Shown here: positions 7,551 to 16,285 of the stretch, piece by piece
Numbering within the stretch: the stretch's first letter is position 1
Layout: every line of letters starts with the position of its first letter
DNA from: Paenibacillus dendritiformis
GTDB lineage: Bacteria > Bacillota > Bacilli > Paenibacillales > Paenibacillaceae
Assembly: GCF_945605565.1 (NCBI RefSeq)
Contig: NZ_OX216966.1
Coordinates: forward strand, 1,291,001-1,355,000
DNA length: 64,000 bases
Reading direction: 5' to 3'
Translations under genes and position numbers: made by a program
The notes under the pieces: model-generated
What the model was told of the DNA's origin: nothing
Database searches by the model: none
What the model saw: the letters and a program-made list of their open reading frames with translations, nothing else

Positions 7551-8915
7551 GTGAACATGTATGCCGCCAATTTGAAACACAACATCGAAAATCAATCGTC
7601 TGTCGTCGGAGTCATCGGTCTCGGATATGTCGGTCTTCCGCTTGCGGTCGAGATGTGCAAGCAAGGGTTCCGCGTCATCGGAATTGACTTGAATCCTTCC
7701 AAGATCGCCAGCATCCGCAAAGGGCACTCCTACATTAAGGACGTCAGCGATGAGACGCTGCAACAATGCATGGACACAGGACGGTTCATGGCTACGAACG
7801 AATACGAGCATATCCGCGAGATGGATGCGGTCAGCATTTGCGTCCCGACGCCGCTGAGCGAGAATCAGGATCCGGACACGTCGTACATTACGCAAGTCGT
7901 GGATCAATTGAAGCAGTATATGAAGAAGGGGACCCTCATTACGCTGGAGAGCACGACTTATCCGGGTACGACGGAGGAGCTCATTCAACGGGAGATCGAG
8001 AAGCTAGGCTACCGCGCGGGAGAGGATTTCTTCCTCTGCTTCTCGCCGGAGCGGGTCGATCCTTCTAACACAAAATACAATACGTTCAACACGCCGAAGG
8101 TCATCGGCGGCGCCACCCCGACCTGCCTGGAGCTGGGGGCTGCGCTCTACAGCCGCGTCGTCATGAAGGTCGTGCCGGTCTCGTCCACGAAGGTGGCCGA
8201 AATGTCCAAGCTGCTGGAGAACACGTTCCGCAGCATCAATATCGCCTTCATCAACGAGATGGCGATGATGTGCGACCGGATGAGCATCGACATCTGGGAA
8301 GTCATCGAAGCGGCTTCGACGAAGCCGTTCGGATTCATGCCATTCTACCCGGGACCAGGCATCGGCGGCCACTGCATCCCGCTTGATCCGATGTACCTGT
8401 CCTGGAAGGCGAAGGGCTTCCGCTTCTACAGCAAATTCATCGATATCGCCCAATCGATCAATGCGAACATGCCTTACTATGTCGTGGAGAAGGCCGGACG
8501 GATTCTGAACCAGAGCTCCAAATCGCTCAATCATTCCAAGATCCTCATCCTCGGGATGGCGTACAAATCCGACATCGACGATCTCCGGGAGTCGCCGGGA
8601 CTGGAAGTGTACGAGCTGTTCAAGGCGAGCGGCGCCAATGTCGATTACTACGATCCGCATGCTACTCACTTCATTAGCAAGTCGGGCAAAATGGTGCGTA
8701 CTATCGACTACAATCTTGAGGACTTCGGAACGTATGACTGCATGGTGCTGATTACGAGTCACCAGTCATTCGATTATGAAGTGCTGGCGGATCTGGGCAT
8801 TCCGATTCTGGATACCCGCAACGCCTTCAAGGGCATTGAGCGGCCGAATATTTTCAAGCTGGGCAATTCGGTGCAGCAAATTCAGAGCGAGTGGGATCAG
8901 GTTGTTCTGGTCTAG
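7551..8915 (+). CDS. UDP-N-acetylhexosamine / UDP-glucose 6-dehydrogenase (WbpA-like)
   Basis: About 454 residues. N-terminal Rossmann motif GVIGLGYVGLPLA binds NAD, and the catalytic Cys lies in GPGIGGHCIPLDP (near residue 272). The PGPGIGGHCIP form and overall length are closer to UDP-GlcNAc/UDP-ManNAc dehydrogenases of the WbpA/WecC group than to TuaD-type UDP-glucose dehydrogenases. It converts a UDP-sugar to the UDP-uronic acid that would feed the GT2 synthase. GTG 7551 is chosen because GGAAGGTGA lies about 7 bases upstream; GTG 7542 and ATG 7557 are in frame. Confidence 0.88.
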   Translation: MNMYAANLKHNIENQSSVVGVIGLGYVGLPLAVEMCKQGFRVIGIDLNPSKIASIRKGHSYIKDVSDETLQQCMDTGRFMATNEYEHIREMDAVSICVPTPLSENQDPDTSYITQVVDQLKQYMKKGTLITLESTTYPGTTEELIQREIEKLGYRAGEDFFLCFSPERVDPSNTKYNTFNTPKVIGGATPTCLELGAALYSRVVMKVVPVSSTKVAEMSKLLENTFRSINIAFINEMAMMCDRMSIDIWEVIEAASTKPFGFMPFYPGPGIGGHCIPLDPMYLSWKAKGFRFYSKFIDIAQSINANMPYYVVEKAGRILNQSSKSLNHSKILILGMAYKSDIDDLRESPGLEVYELFKASGANVDYYDPHATHFISKSGKMVRTIDYNLEDFGTYDCMVLITSHQSFDYEVLADLGIPILDTRNAFKGIERPNIFKLGNSVQQIQSEWDQVVLV

Positions 8916-9849
8916 ACCGCTTCTATGGCTGTTCCGTCGGAGCGAGGAAGGCGGTTGGCGGCCCTCGTTCCTTACCGGGCAGCACGGGCTGAAGGTGGCC
9001 GTGCTGCTCTGCTATATGGTGGTCGCTCCTCTGCTGCTCAGCCAGGCCGGAACGGAGAATACGCGGGCGACCTGGCTGTGGGAGACGAAGTGGATGGCGG
9101 AAGTGCCGGCCGAGGTCGTCTCCTTTGCCCAGGAGCAGCGGATCAATCTGATCTATCTGCAGATTGATCAGGAGCAGGAAGCGGAGTCTTACCGCCGCTT
9201 CATCCGCATGGCCCGCGAGGCCGGCATCCAGGTGCATGCCCTCGAAGGGAAGCCCGAGTGGGCCAAGCCCGACCGCCGTGAGGAGGGCGTCGGCTTCATC
9301 CGCTGGGTCCGCGATTACAATGCGGCCGTTCCGGAGGAGGAGCGGTTCAGCGGCGTCCATTTCGATGTCGAGCCTTATCTCCTGCCGGGCTGGAAGGAGG
9401 AGCAGGCCCGCATCGTGAAGGAGTGGTCGGACAGTATGGACCGCTGGATTCGTGAGGCCCGGGATGCGGGGCTGTTCATCGCGGCCGACGTGCCCTTCTG
9501 GCTGGACAAGATTCCGGCGCCAGGGGATGAGGTCTCGATGAGCGTCTGGGTGCAGGAACGGTTCGACGCCATCACGATTATGGCGTACCGCAACCACGTC
9601 AATGCGATCTATGACGTGGCCGCCGCCGATCTGAGCATCGGGGAGCGGCTGAACCGGCCGGTCCTCGTCGGCGTCGAGCTGGGCCAGACCGACGAAGGCG
9701 AGAGCGTGTCGTTCCATGGCCAGTCGGAGCATTATTTTGCTTACCATCTTCGGGCGCTGGAGCAGCAGGGCGGAAGCCATCCGTCCTTCGCCGGCGTCGC
9801 CATCCATCATCTGAGGGCATGGTACGACAAGGTGTATGGAGCGGAATGA
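8902..9849 (+). CDS. Secreted TIM-barrel glycosidase-like protein, last gene of exopolysaccharide operon
   Basis: About 315 residues. The frame contains no ATG at a sensible place. A TTG at 8902, overlapping the previous gene by 14 bases, gives a short basic N-terminus followed by a signal or anchor helix (VAVLLCYMVVAPLLL). The mature part shows GVHFDVEPYLLPGW and ITIMAYRN, patterns typical of barrel-type glycan-active proteins with an acidic DxE-like centre. It is translationally coupled to the dehydrogenase. It probably acts on the exported polymer; specific activity is unknown. Confidence 0.65.
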   Translation: MFWSRPLLWLFRRSEEGGWRPSFLTGQHGLKVAVLLCYMVVAPLLLSQAGTENTRATWLWETKWMAEVPAEVVSFAQEQRINLIYLQIDQEQEAESYRRFIRMAREAGIQVHALEGKPEWAKPDRREEGVGFIRWVRDYNAAVPEEERFSGVHFDVEPYLLPGWKEEQARIVKEWSDSMDRWIREARDAGLFIAADVPFWLDKIPAPGDEVSMSVWVQERFDAITIMAYRNHVNAIYDVAAADLSIGERLNRPVLVGVELGQTDEGESVSFHGQSEHYFAYHLRALEQQGGSHPSFAGVAIHHLRAWYDKVYGAE

Positions 9850-9854
9850 AGAAA

Positions 9855-10350
9855 ATAGATTATTGCAAATAAGATGAGGGGCTGAATAATCCGGCCCCTC
9901 GATATTGTAATCATTTGATACCCAGCAAAGGATAAAGTGCCTGTAATCACTGATCTCATTATTCCAAAGTCGGCATGAAACGTTGGTGCTCCACTATCCC
10001 CTTTAGCTGCTTTAGCCTTTACAACTCTCATTTGTGAGTAACGAATACCTGGATTCTCTTCATCAAGGGTAAAATACCGGTTTGTAACGAGTTCACCGCA
10101 GGTAATTTCCGTTGTATCGCCAGATATACATATGATAGAACATAGAACTTCTTCGTCTTCTCTCTCCCAACCATTGATAGACAGGCTTTCAACTCGATTG
10201 TTATAAATAAACTTGCCTGCCTCTGATGAAGAAATTGGAATGCTGAGAGCATCAGATAAACTTGGTCAATGTCCTGCTGTAAAATATAATAATACCGTCC
10301 TCCCCTATAAGCAGTAAATGCTCCTGTACATCATTGGCACTTTATTTTGA
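9855..10350 (-). pseudogene. Remnant of a secreted trypsin/chymotrypsin-like (S1) serine protease
   Basis: Reading leftward, an open frame without a start codon runs from a stop near 10262. It contains SINGWEREDEE, then TCGELVT and VVKAKAAKGDSGAPTFHA, which holds the GDSG catalytic-serine motif of S1 peptidases, followed by VITGTLSFAGYQM. Further upstream, in another frame, the fragment CTGAFTAYRGGRYYYIL resembles the strand that normally leads to the catalytic TAGHC. The His motif, signal peptide and pro-region are gone, and at least one frameshift separates the fragments. This is a dead gene. Confidence 0.7.
9876..9900. terminator. Hairpin after the exopolysaccharide operon
   Basis: GAGGGGC (9876-9882) pairs with GCCCCTC (9894-9900) over an 11-base loop. 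The T-rich tail is weak on both strands. It may end the operon and the decayed gene on the other strand. Confidence 0.4.
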
Positions 10351-10360
10351 CTCGTCCCCC

Positions 10361-10456
10361 AGTAGAAAAAATTGATGTAAAACGCTCTAAGTGCCAATTT
10401 TTTCTTAGGAAAATGGACAATCTCCACCCCCTCGCAAAAAAAATGGGGGGTTCCAA
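10361..10456. repeat. Dispersed repeat B, copy 1
   Basis: About 95 bases beginning AGTAGAAAAAATTGATG and ending in the C/G-rich inverted pair CCACCCCCTCGC/GGGGGGTTCC. It matches 57681-57776 along its whole length with scattered substitutions. No ORF is conserved between copies. Confidence 0.7.
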
Positions 10457-10459
10457 TGG

Positions 10460-10860
10460 TCTGAAAACAGCACAATTTCCCTAGACACGTCTATCCGGTA
10501 AGCGGAATCCGCAGAACTGCACGATTTCTCCAGACACGTCTATCCGGTAGGCGAATCCGCAAAACTGCATGATTTCTCCAGACACGCTTATTCGGTAAGC
10601 GAAATCCTGCGCAAATACAGCAATTCGTAATGGACGACCTCACTAGAAAGGGGATCCTGCAAAACGGCAGGAATTTCACCCGTTTCGCTTCGACTTGGAG
10701 CAAAAGGGCCTAAAATGATGTAGATATGCAGCAATTCCTCGTGATGTGGACTCATTGAGCCAAAATTCCTGTAAAATAGCAGCAATTCCCTCCACCGTTC
10801 AAGCCCCAGGGGCAACGATGCCTCCAGAGGGCGATGATGCCCCCAGGATCCGAGCGTTTA
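10460..10860. repeat. Dispersed repeat A, copy 1
   Basis: About 400 bases of non-coding sequence clearly homologous to 57234-57606, for example the shared CTAGACACG, AAGGGCCTAAAATGATG and GGCGATGATGCCCCCAG. Within each copy the short motif TCCAGACACG...TCCGGTA/GGCGAAATCC is itself repeated three times at about 55-base spacing. Oligonucleotides such as TTCCTGTAAAATAGCAGCAATT are short inverted pairs. No reading frame survives in all copies. Confidence 0.8.
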
Positions 10861-10919
10861 TCCAATTTCGGCTGTAATATTTACTTGAATGAAAAAAGAG
10901 TGAGGATGTGAGAAAGCAT

Positions 10920-11692
10920 ATGAGAAAATTTTTTCTATGTACGATTATCATTTTCCTTGTTTCAAATTTGGCAGTGTAGTGAAGGCGGAAGTTCAGAAAG
11001 GACAAAAAATAAGCGATAACGTACTCAAATCAGATGTGACGATAAAAGTGAACAACAATGTAGTCGAAGCGGATGAAGAGTCTTCTCTTCTTCATTACAA
11101 GGGACGAACCTATCTGCCGCTTCGCGCCGTTGCCCAGGCGATGGGCGGATGGGTCAGTTACGATCCGCGAACGAAGCGGATTGATATCGATCATCAGCCG
11201 ATGAAGACGATGAAATCGAGCAAGAACGCGAGGACCCGGAAGGGAAACTTCACGTTGTCGCTCTATTCATCGAAGACCGTATATAAGGCAGGAGAGCCGA
11301 TAGACATCTGGTCGACGCTACAATATGAAGGTGATGATCGTATAGAAATCATTCATCCGAATCGGATGATACTCTATTCCATTCGGGACGAAGCGGGGCA
11401 AGCTACAGAGGACATGACCCAGGTTGCGCGCAAGCAAACGGTATTCGAGCCGGGGGACATGGTGCTGGATGCCCTGAATTCCTTTCATTTGGTAACTTAT
11501 AATTTTCTATATAATAGAGACACTGCACCGGAGGCTGTCGTAAACGATCCGTTCAGCGACAATGTAAGGCGCGCTTTCTTGCCAGCTGGCAAGTACCGAA
11601 TTCTGGCTTATACTTCTTCATTGGAAGAGGAGGGAGCCGGAGAGAAGCTCGATGAACTGCGGGTGGAGTTGGAGATCGAGGTGCAGGAGTAA
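10920..11692 (+). pseudogene. Secreted stalk-domain/BsuPI-like protein with a frameshift after the signal peptide
   Basis: ATG 10920 opens a signal peptide (MRKFFLCTIIIFLVSNLAV) that meets a stop at 10977. The mature protein continues at once in another frame (VVKAEVQKGQK...). It then shows a copper-amine-oxidase-like stalk repeat (SSLLHYKGRTYLPLRAVAQA) and a C-terminal beta-rich domain resembling the BsuPI proteinase-inhibitor fold (VYKAGEPIDIWSTLQYEG). Restoring the frame needs a one- or two-base indel near 10975. The remaining 240 codons are intact, so the lesion is recent, or it is a sequencing error. Confidence 0.65.
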
Positions 11693-11905
11693 GCGGAGCA
11701 AGAGGTGTCAATGGTATGGAGTTCCTGGGCCTGCACGCTGGCGGACCCAGGATTGGGCATTGTCCAACGGGCGCGAGAATTTGAGCCGTGTCGGAGGCAT
11801 GCCCTCAGAAGCAGGGGACGGGATTCAAGCGTATAACGAGCGGGCTGCGGAATTGGAATGCCGACAGGAAATTCCATAGTGCTGATTACGGAGGGTGAAT
11901 GGTAA

Positions 11906-11946
11906 CCCGTAGGCCGGGCACTTTACAAGTGCCTCTGCCCTACGGG
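11906..11946. terminator. Strong hairpin between convergent genes
   Basis: CCCGTAGG...CCTACGGG outer arms (11906-11913 and 11938-11946) enclose GGGCACTT/AAGTGCC. No T-run follows on either strand. It lies between two convergent transcription units in the gap 11693-12010, which holds no other feature I could support. Confidence 0.5.
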
Positions 11947-12010
11947 CTGCTAAGGGGGTGCTTGGCCTTAGATGGAAGTGAATAGAGGGGATTGCAGCTC
12001 CATATATGAC

Positions 12011-12714
12011 CTAATCAATATATTCGTTGAGCTTTTGCGCATTCAGGATCGTGATTTCCCGAGTGCCTTTGATTTCAATGATACCCAGCCGTTCGAACTT
12101 GCTGAATTTGCGGCTGATCGTTTCCCGTGTCACGCCCACATAATTGGCCAATTCTTCGCGTGACAGGGGGAGTTCTATCTTGATCCGATCCTGCGCTCCT
12201 TGAACCGGTTTGCCGTATTTATTCCCGAGCTCCAGGATCATATAGGCAATACGTATTTCAGGGTCCTTGGTAGCCAGGCTTTGGGCCAGGTTTTCCGTAT
12301 GCGCCAATCGTTTGGTCACCGTTTTGAGAAGCTTCCACGAAATGTCCGGGTTGTTGCGGACAAGATGCTCCATATCATCTCTGGTGAACATGCAAATGTC
12401 GGTCTTTTTCAGCGCATAGGCACTAAAATTACTCAATTCATCGCTATTGAATATATTCAACTCGCCAAAAAAATCACCGTTGGACAGGATATGCAAAATT
12501 TGCTCTTTTCCTTGAGGCGTCACTTTCAACAGCTTGACATGGCCTTGCTTAATAATGAACAAGGTGTCCGAAGGCTGTTCCTCCAGAACCACTCATACTT
12601 TCGATGTTTGATCATGGCGCTGACTTTAGCCAATTCCTCATCAGAAAGAGAGGCGAAAATAGGAACCTTGCGGGTGCAAGGCTCCTTGGCGTATTGGCAG
12701 GAATCTTCTGTCAT
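12011..12714 (-). pseudogene. Crp/Fnr-family regulator interrupted by a frameshift
   Basis: ATG 12714 (GGAGTGGAG upstream) starts MTEDSCQYAKEPC, followed by the family's IFASLSDEEL segment. The frame is lost near 12593. The rest continues in another frame from VVLEEQPSDTLFIIKQGHVKLL through the cNMP-binding-like barrel to a helix-turn-helix (ELANYVGVTRETISRKFSKFERLG). Cys 6 and Cys 13 suggest redox or metal sensing, as in oxygen/NO-responsive members. It clusters with the flavodiiron operon and with a perfect TGTGA-N6-TCACA box at 15589. An indel of one or a few bases would restore the protein, so a sequencing error is possible. Confidence 0.75.
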
Positions 12715-12785
12715 CGTCTCCACTCCATTCCCTCTATCTGCTGCATATGCAGTCCGCAAACATGACCGCACATTATTTCATGCTG

Positions 12786-12950
12786 TTAGTTTTCAATAGG
12801 CGCGAATTGGCTCTTGTCTTCCCCGCACACTGGGCACACCCAATCCTCGGGAAGCTCCTCGAACGCGGTGCCAGGCAAAATATCTTCATCAGGATCGCCT
12901 ACGCTTGGATCGTAAATATATCCGCAAGGCTGACATATATATTTTTTCAT
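12786..12950 (-). CDS. Rubredoxin
   Basis: 54-residue electron carrier, the usual rubredoxin size. Both iron-binding knuckles are present: [10 protein letters not shown] at the N-terminus and CPVCGEDK near the C-terminus, with the conserved [17 protein letters not shown] segment between them. It lies 15 bases downstream of the rubredoxin reductase gene in the same operon. It should shuttle electrons from that reductase to the flavodiiron protein in the cytosol. Confidence 0.95.
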   Translation of the reverse strand: MKKYICQPCGYIYDPSVGDPDEDILPGTAFEELPEDWVCPVCGEDKSQFAPIEN

Positions 12951-12965
12951 AATACTCTCTCCTTG

Positions 12966-14186
12966 TCATTGCAATCTTCTGGCGATTTCATTCATGACTT
13001 CCTCTATGCTGCAGCTTGCAACATCGATTCCATCCAGAGGAAGCGTTTCTTCAATAGCGGCTTTATACGGTAAGGAAGCGGCAGCGTTATCGAAGGCAAT
13101 CGCTCCGCACAGGGAACCGCCTTTGATAAAAATCCGTCTGTAACGCCCTTGCGCCGAATCGGTTATGCTGGTATCGCACTGTTGTGCATCCACCAGACCG
13201 ATAGAAAATAAGGGGGTGTTGAATGTGTTGGACAAAGTCATCGGAACCGGCCGCTGGTAAACCGCTTTGTGGTTGGCCATATTGGCCCCGGCCACTTGTC
13301 CCTGCTCAATGGCACTTCCCCACAGGCCGTCCACCTGGCCCTGGAATTCGGCGCAGTCTCCGGCGGCATAAATATGGCTATTGTTTGTCTGCATTCGCTC
13401 GTTGACGATAATGCCCGAACCGGCTTCCAGGCCTGCCTCGCGCGCAAGCGCTATGTTCGGAATGGCTCCAATCGAATAGACGATATGCTCGCAAGCGAGA
13501 ATCGAGCCGTCTTCAAGCTCTATCCCGTCTGCGCGGCCTGCGCCAATGATGCGGGTGACGCCTTGACCCAGACTGACCTCCGCTCCGCATTCAACGGAAT
13601 TTGTCATCAATATCGACGCAGATGGGGCGTCCAACTGCCGGGGCATTAGCCGCGGTCCGGCCTCGATAATCTTGACGGAATATCCGGCCTGGATAAGCGC
13701 CCAGGCTGTTTCCAACCCTTGAATGCCGCCCCCGATGACACAGACCCGGTCCCCGGTCTGCAAGGCTGCCTTGAACTTGTCCGCATCATGCCTGTCCCGA
13801 ATGTTATGCACGTTGGGAAGGGAAGCACCCTCCAGACTCAGCTTGCGATTCGTGGCTCCTGTACATAGAAGAAGCTTATGATACGCTATCTCGCGGCCGT
13901 CAGCGGTTATAACCGCTTTTTTCTCGGTATGAATAGAAGAGATCCGGGTGCTGTCATGCACTGCAATTCGGTTTTCGCGGAACCATTTTTCTTTCTTGAT
14001 TAGTATTTTTTCACTGTGCAAATCGGTAAACAAGCCTTTCGATAGCTTTACCCTGTTGTATGGAAGGGCCGGTTCTTCCCCAAAAATGGAGATTTGCGCT
14101 TCATTGTCATGATCTCTGATCGCTTTGGCTGCATGTACGGAGGCAACTCCGCTGCCCACAATAACATAATGGCGGTTCTCGGCCAT
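12966..14186 (-). CDS. NAD(P)H:rubredoxin reductase (NorW/NirB-N-like FAD oxidoreductase)
   Basis: About 406 residues. FAD-binding GSGVASVHAAKAI at the N-terminus, NAD-binding CVIGGGIQGLETAWAL in the middle, and IYAAGDCAEF late FAD motif define a class II pyridine-nucleotide disulfide-type oxidoreductase of the rubredoxin/flavorubredoxin reductase group. Start MAENRHY at 14186 follows GGAAGAGGAA; the ATG at 14216 overlapping the preceding stop has no ribosome binding site. It reduces rubredoxin with NAD(P)H. The C-terminal extension (IEEVMNEIARRLQ) is typical of NirB/NasC-like members. Confidence 0.9.
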   Translation of the reverse strand: MAENRHYVIVGSGVASVHAAKAIRDHDNEAQISIFGEEPALPYNRVKLSKGLFTDLHSEKILIKKEKWFRENRIAVHDSTRISSIHTEKKAVITADGREIAYHKLLLCTGATNRKLSLEGASLPNVHNIRDRHDADKFKAALQTGDRVCVIGGGIQGLETAWALIQAGYSVKIIEAGPRLMPRQLDAPSASILMTNSVECGAEVSLGQGVTRIIGAGRADGIELEDGSILACEHIVYSIGAIPNIALAREAGLEAGSGIIVNERMQTNNSHIYAAGDCAEFQGQVDGLWGSAIEQGQVAGANMANHKAVYQRPVPMTLSNTFNTPLFSIGLVDAQQCDTSITDSAQGRYRRIFIKGGSLCGAIAFDNAAASLPYKAAIEETLPLDGIDVASCSIEEVMNEIARRLQ

Positions 14187-14215
14187 ATTCCTCTTCCTTT
14201 CCTTGCCTGATCTCA

Positions 14216-15451
14216 TTAGACCGCACTAAGCAGCAAGTCCGAGATGAATTCGGCAGCATTTCTGATTTTTTTGATTTTGTCTTCCTCCTGTGGAGAGAAG
14301 CGCACGCGCACAGGGAATTCCACATGCGTCATGCCGGTTGACTTGATTACGCTGGAGGTGCTTTGTACGGTCATGTTCGTCTGATTCAAATAATCCTGAA
14401 CCACCTCAATCGCCTCGCCGCTCCAACCGTAAGATCCGAAGGCTGCCGCAAGCTTTCCTGCCAGGTCCATCTTCTGCATTTTCTGCAGCAGGGCCTCCAA
14501 TTTTCCGGTCATATCCGCATATTTCGTCGAACTGCCGACCAAGACGGCGTCCGCAGTCCCGATGCTGTGCAAGATGTCAGCCTCGTCAGCCTTGTCCACG
14601 TCCCACAGTTCGACGGCGATATTGTTTTCATGAAAGCAATCTCTCAAAATATGGGCCATTTTTTTGGTGTTATTTTTGAGCGTTGCATAGACGATGGTTA
14701 CTTGTTTGCCGTCCTTCGTGTCGGTGCTGAGCTCGGCATACAAGCCGATGTACTTGGCGATGCCGCGCCGCAGTATAAAGCCATGGGAAGGGGCAATGAT
14801 GTCGATCTCCAAATCCCGGATGGCTTCCATCAGTGTCCGGACATATCTTCGGTGCGGATGGATAATGGCCCGGTAATATCCAATGAAATCCTCCGTGATA
14901 TCCAATTCCGCTTCATCGGCAAAGAGATGATCCACGGCGACATGGGTGCTGAAAATATCGCAAGGAAACAATATTTTATCCTCTATGCAATACGTGATCA
15001 TGGTTTCTTCCGTATGCAGATAGGGTGTTTCTTTGAAGAGAAGCGTCTTGCCTCCGATATCAAGCTGATCTCCATCCTTGACCACCAGGTAATTGCGGTG
15101 GTGAAGCTTGTACATTTGTTGAATTTCCGGTACGGCAATTTCCGTACAGACAATCGTGGCATTGGTTGCCTTGGCAGCCAGCGCCGCCAGACCGCCTGAA
15201 TGATCGGGTTCGGTATGGTTGATGACAATATATTGGATATCAAGCGGATCGATCATTTCCGATATTTTGTCGACGAACTCTCTTCCGAACGCGATATCTA
15301 CCGTATCTATAACCGTTGGTTTACCGGTTTTGAGCAAATAGGAATTATAGGTTGTCCCTTTTGCTAACAGAAGACGATGAAAGGGAACCTCGCGGCGATC
15401 GATTTTTCCGACCCAGTAAATATCTTTGGACAGCTTATTTTCCGTGTGCAT
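14216..15451 (-). CDS. Flavodiiron protein (O2/NO reductase)
   Basis: 411 residues with two standard domains. The beta-lactamase-like diiron domain has HTEPDH (residues 79-84) plus further His/Asp ligands in LHTEET, PCDIFSTH and APSHG. The flavodoxin domain starts near residue 255 (TIVYATLKNNTKKMA) and carries the FMN loops GSSTKYADM and GSYGWSG. It reduces NO to N2O or O2 to water using electrons from rubredoxin. First gene of the operon with reductase and rubredoxin; good site AGGAGGTTAG before the ATG. An Fnr-type box lies about 140 bases upstream. Confidence 0.93.
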   Translation of the reverse strand: MHTENKLSKDIYWVGKIDRREVPFHRLLLAKGTTYNSYLLKTGKPTVIDTVDIAFGREFVDKISEMIDPLDIQYIVINHTEPDHSGGLAALAAKATNATIVCTEIAVPEIQQMYKLHHRNYLVVKDGDQLDIGGKTLLFKETPYLHTEETMITYCIEDKILFPCDIFSTHVAVDHLFADEAELDITEDFIGYYRAIIHPHRRYVRTLMEAIRDLEIDIIAPSHGFILRRGIAKYIGLYAELSTDTKDGKQVTIVYATLKNNTKKMAHILRDCFHENNIAVELWDVDKADEADILHSIGTADAVLVGSSTKYADMTGKLEALLQKMQKMDLAGKLAAAFGSYGWSGEAIEVVQDYLNQTNMTVQSTSSVIKSTGMTHVEFPVRVRFSPQEEDKIKKIRNAAEFISDLLLSAV

Positions 15452-15588
15452 TTGACTAACCTCCTGCGGTTCAATTTGGATGACACCCTGATTCTATGCC
15501 TGCTTGCCGAAAAAAAAGAGGATTGAAATCAAATTTTCTGAAAATAACAAAAAGGGTCCGAAGCGAGGTGGTGACTTATTTCCGGTTT

Positions 15589-15630
15589 TGTGACTGTAAT
15601 CACAAGTCGAAAATGCCAGTCCAATATACT
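15589..15630 (+). promoter_or_regulatory. Perfect Fnr/Crp operator (15589-15604) with -10 element (15625-15630)
   Basis: TGTGACTGTAATCACA at 15589-15604 matches the Bacillus Fnr consensus TGTGA-N6-TCACA exactly. TATACT at 15625-15630 puts a start near 15637, so the box centres about 40.5 bases upstream, the classic class II activation position for the cupin gene. The same box could act at a distance on the divergent flavodiiron operon. Confidence 0.8.
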
Positions 15631-15808
15631 AGAAGTAAATTCACATCCACCAGTTATGAAGAGGCGGTGTAAGAGAGTTTTTGTCAAGGAAATCAAGTGC
15701 AATGTGAATGGCGACGATTGCTGCGAATATGAAATTCGTTTTTAGAGAGAAAAGCGGCGTTTTGAACAGAAATTTAAAAAAACAACCTAAACAGGAGAGT
15801 GATTTTGA

Positions 15809-16150
15809 ATGCAAAAGAGTAACCTGGCCCAGTTTCAGGAATATCAGGACAATAAATTTACGAAGCGCATTATTCACAAGGAAGCGGAAAATGTCATTTT
15901 TATGCTGAATTTTAGTCCGGGAGCCGAGCTGCCGACCCATAATCATCTGGGCGCCAACGTATATATTCTCGTTGTTGACGGGGCGGGCACCGTAATCAGC
16001 GACGGGACGGAAACTGCAGTAGCGGCAGGGGATGTCCTTCATATTACGGGAGATGAGCGCTTCTCTTATCGCAACGGCACAGACGCGGTGTCCAGCTTAT
16101 ATGTCGTCTTGACGAAAACGCCCGACGAGCGTTACGCCCAAAATATTTGA
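15809..16150 (+). CDS. Small cupin-domain protein
   Basis: 113 residues. The single cupin barrel shows motif 1 as GAELPTHNHLGANVYILVVDGAG (two His, then an acidic/amide position) and a weak motif 2 (AGDVLHITGDERFSYRNG). Such small cupins bind a metal; substrate or sensory role is unknown. The start after ACAGGAGAG is secure. It is divergent from the flavodiiron operon and has its own Fnr-type promoter, so it probably belongs to the same oxygen-limitation or NO response. Confidence 0.88.
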   Translation: MQKSNLAQFQEYQDNKFTKRIIHKEAENVIFMLNFSPGAELPTHNHLGANVYILVVDGAGTVISDGTETAVAAGDVLHITGDERFSYRNGTDAVSSLYVVLTKTPDERYAQNI

Positions 16151-16166
16151 GAATTCCCAGAATAGT

Positions 16167-16214
16167 AAATCCCTTTGCGGTCACGAAGCGTGATTGCAAG
16201 GGGATTTTTATTTT
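16167..16214 (+). terminator. Rho-independent terminator after the cupin gene
   Basis: AAATCCCTTTGCggTCACG and CGTGATTGCAAGGGGATTT form a long stem over an AAG loop, followed by a run of T broken by a single A. Confidence 0.9.
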
Positions 16215-16238
16215 TTTCCTAAATCAGTACGTTGCGGC

Positions 16239-16262
16239 GAACGAAAGAGACTGTCAGGCGTA
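16239..16262 (+). promoter_or_regulatory. ECF-type promoter upstream of the sigma gene
   Basis: GAAC (16239-16242), exactly 16 bases, then CGTA (16259-16262) is the classical extracytoplasmic-function promoter layout, about 25 bases before the start codon. Autoregulation of this sigma operon is the natural reading. Confidence 0.6.
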
Positions 16263-16285
16263 ATACAACATAAGGGGGGGAGGAT

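Noticed and set aside
10491..10815. Minus-strand ORFs with repeated RLPDRRVWRN-like text
   Set aside because: They come from the internal 55-base repetition of repeat A; the frame is not kept in the second copy at 57234.
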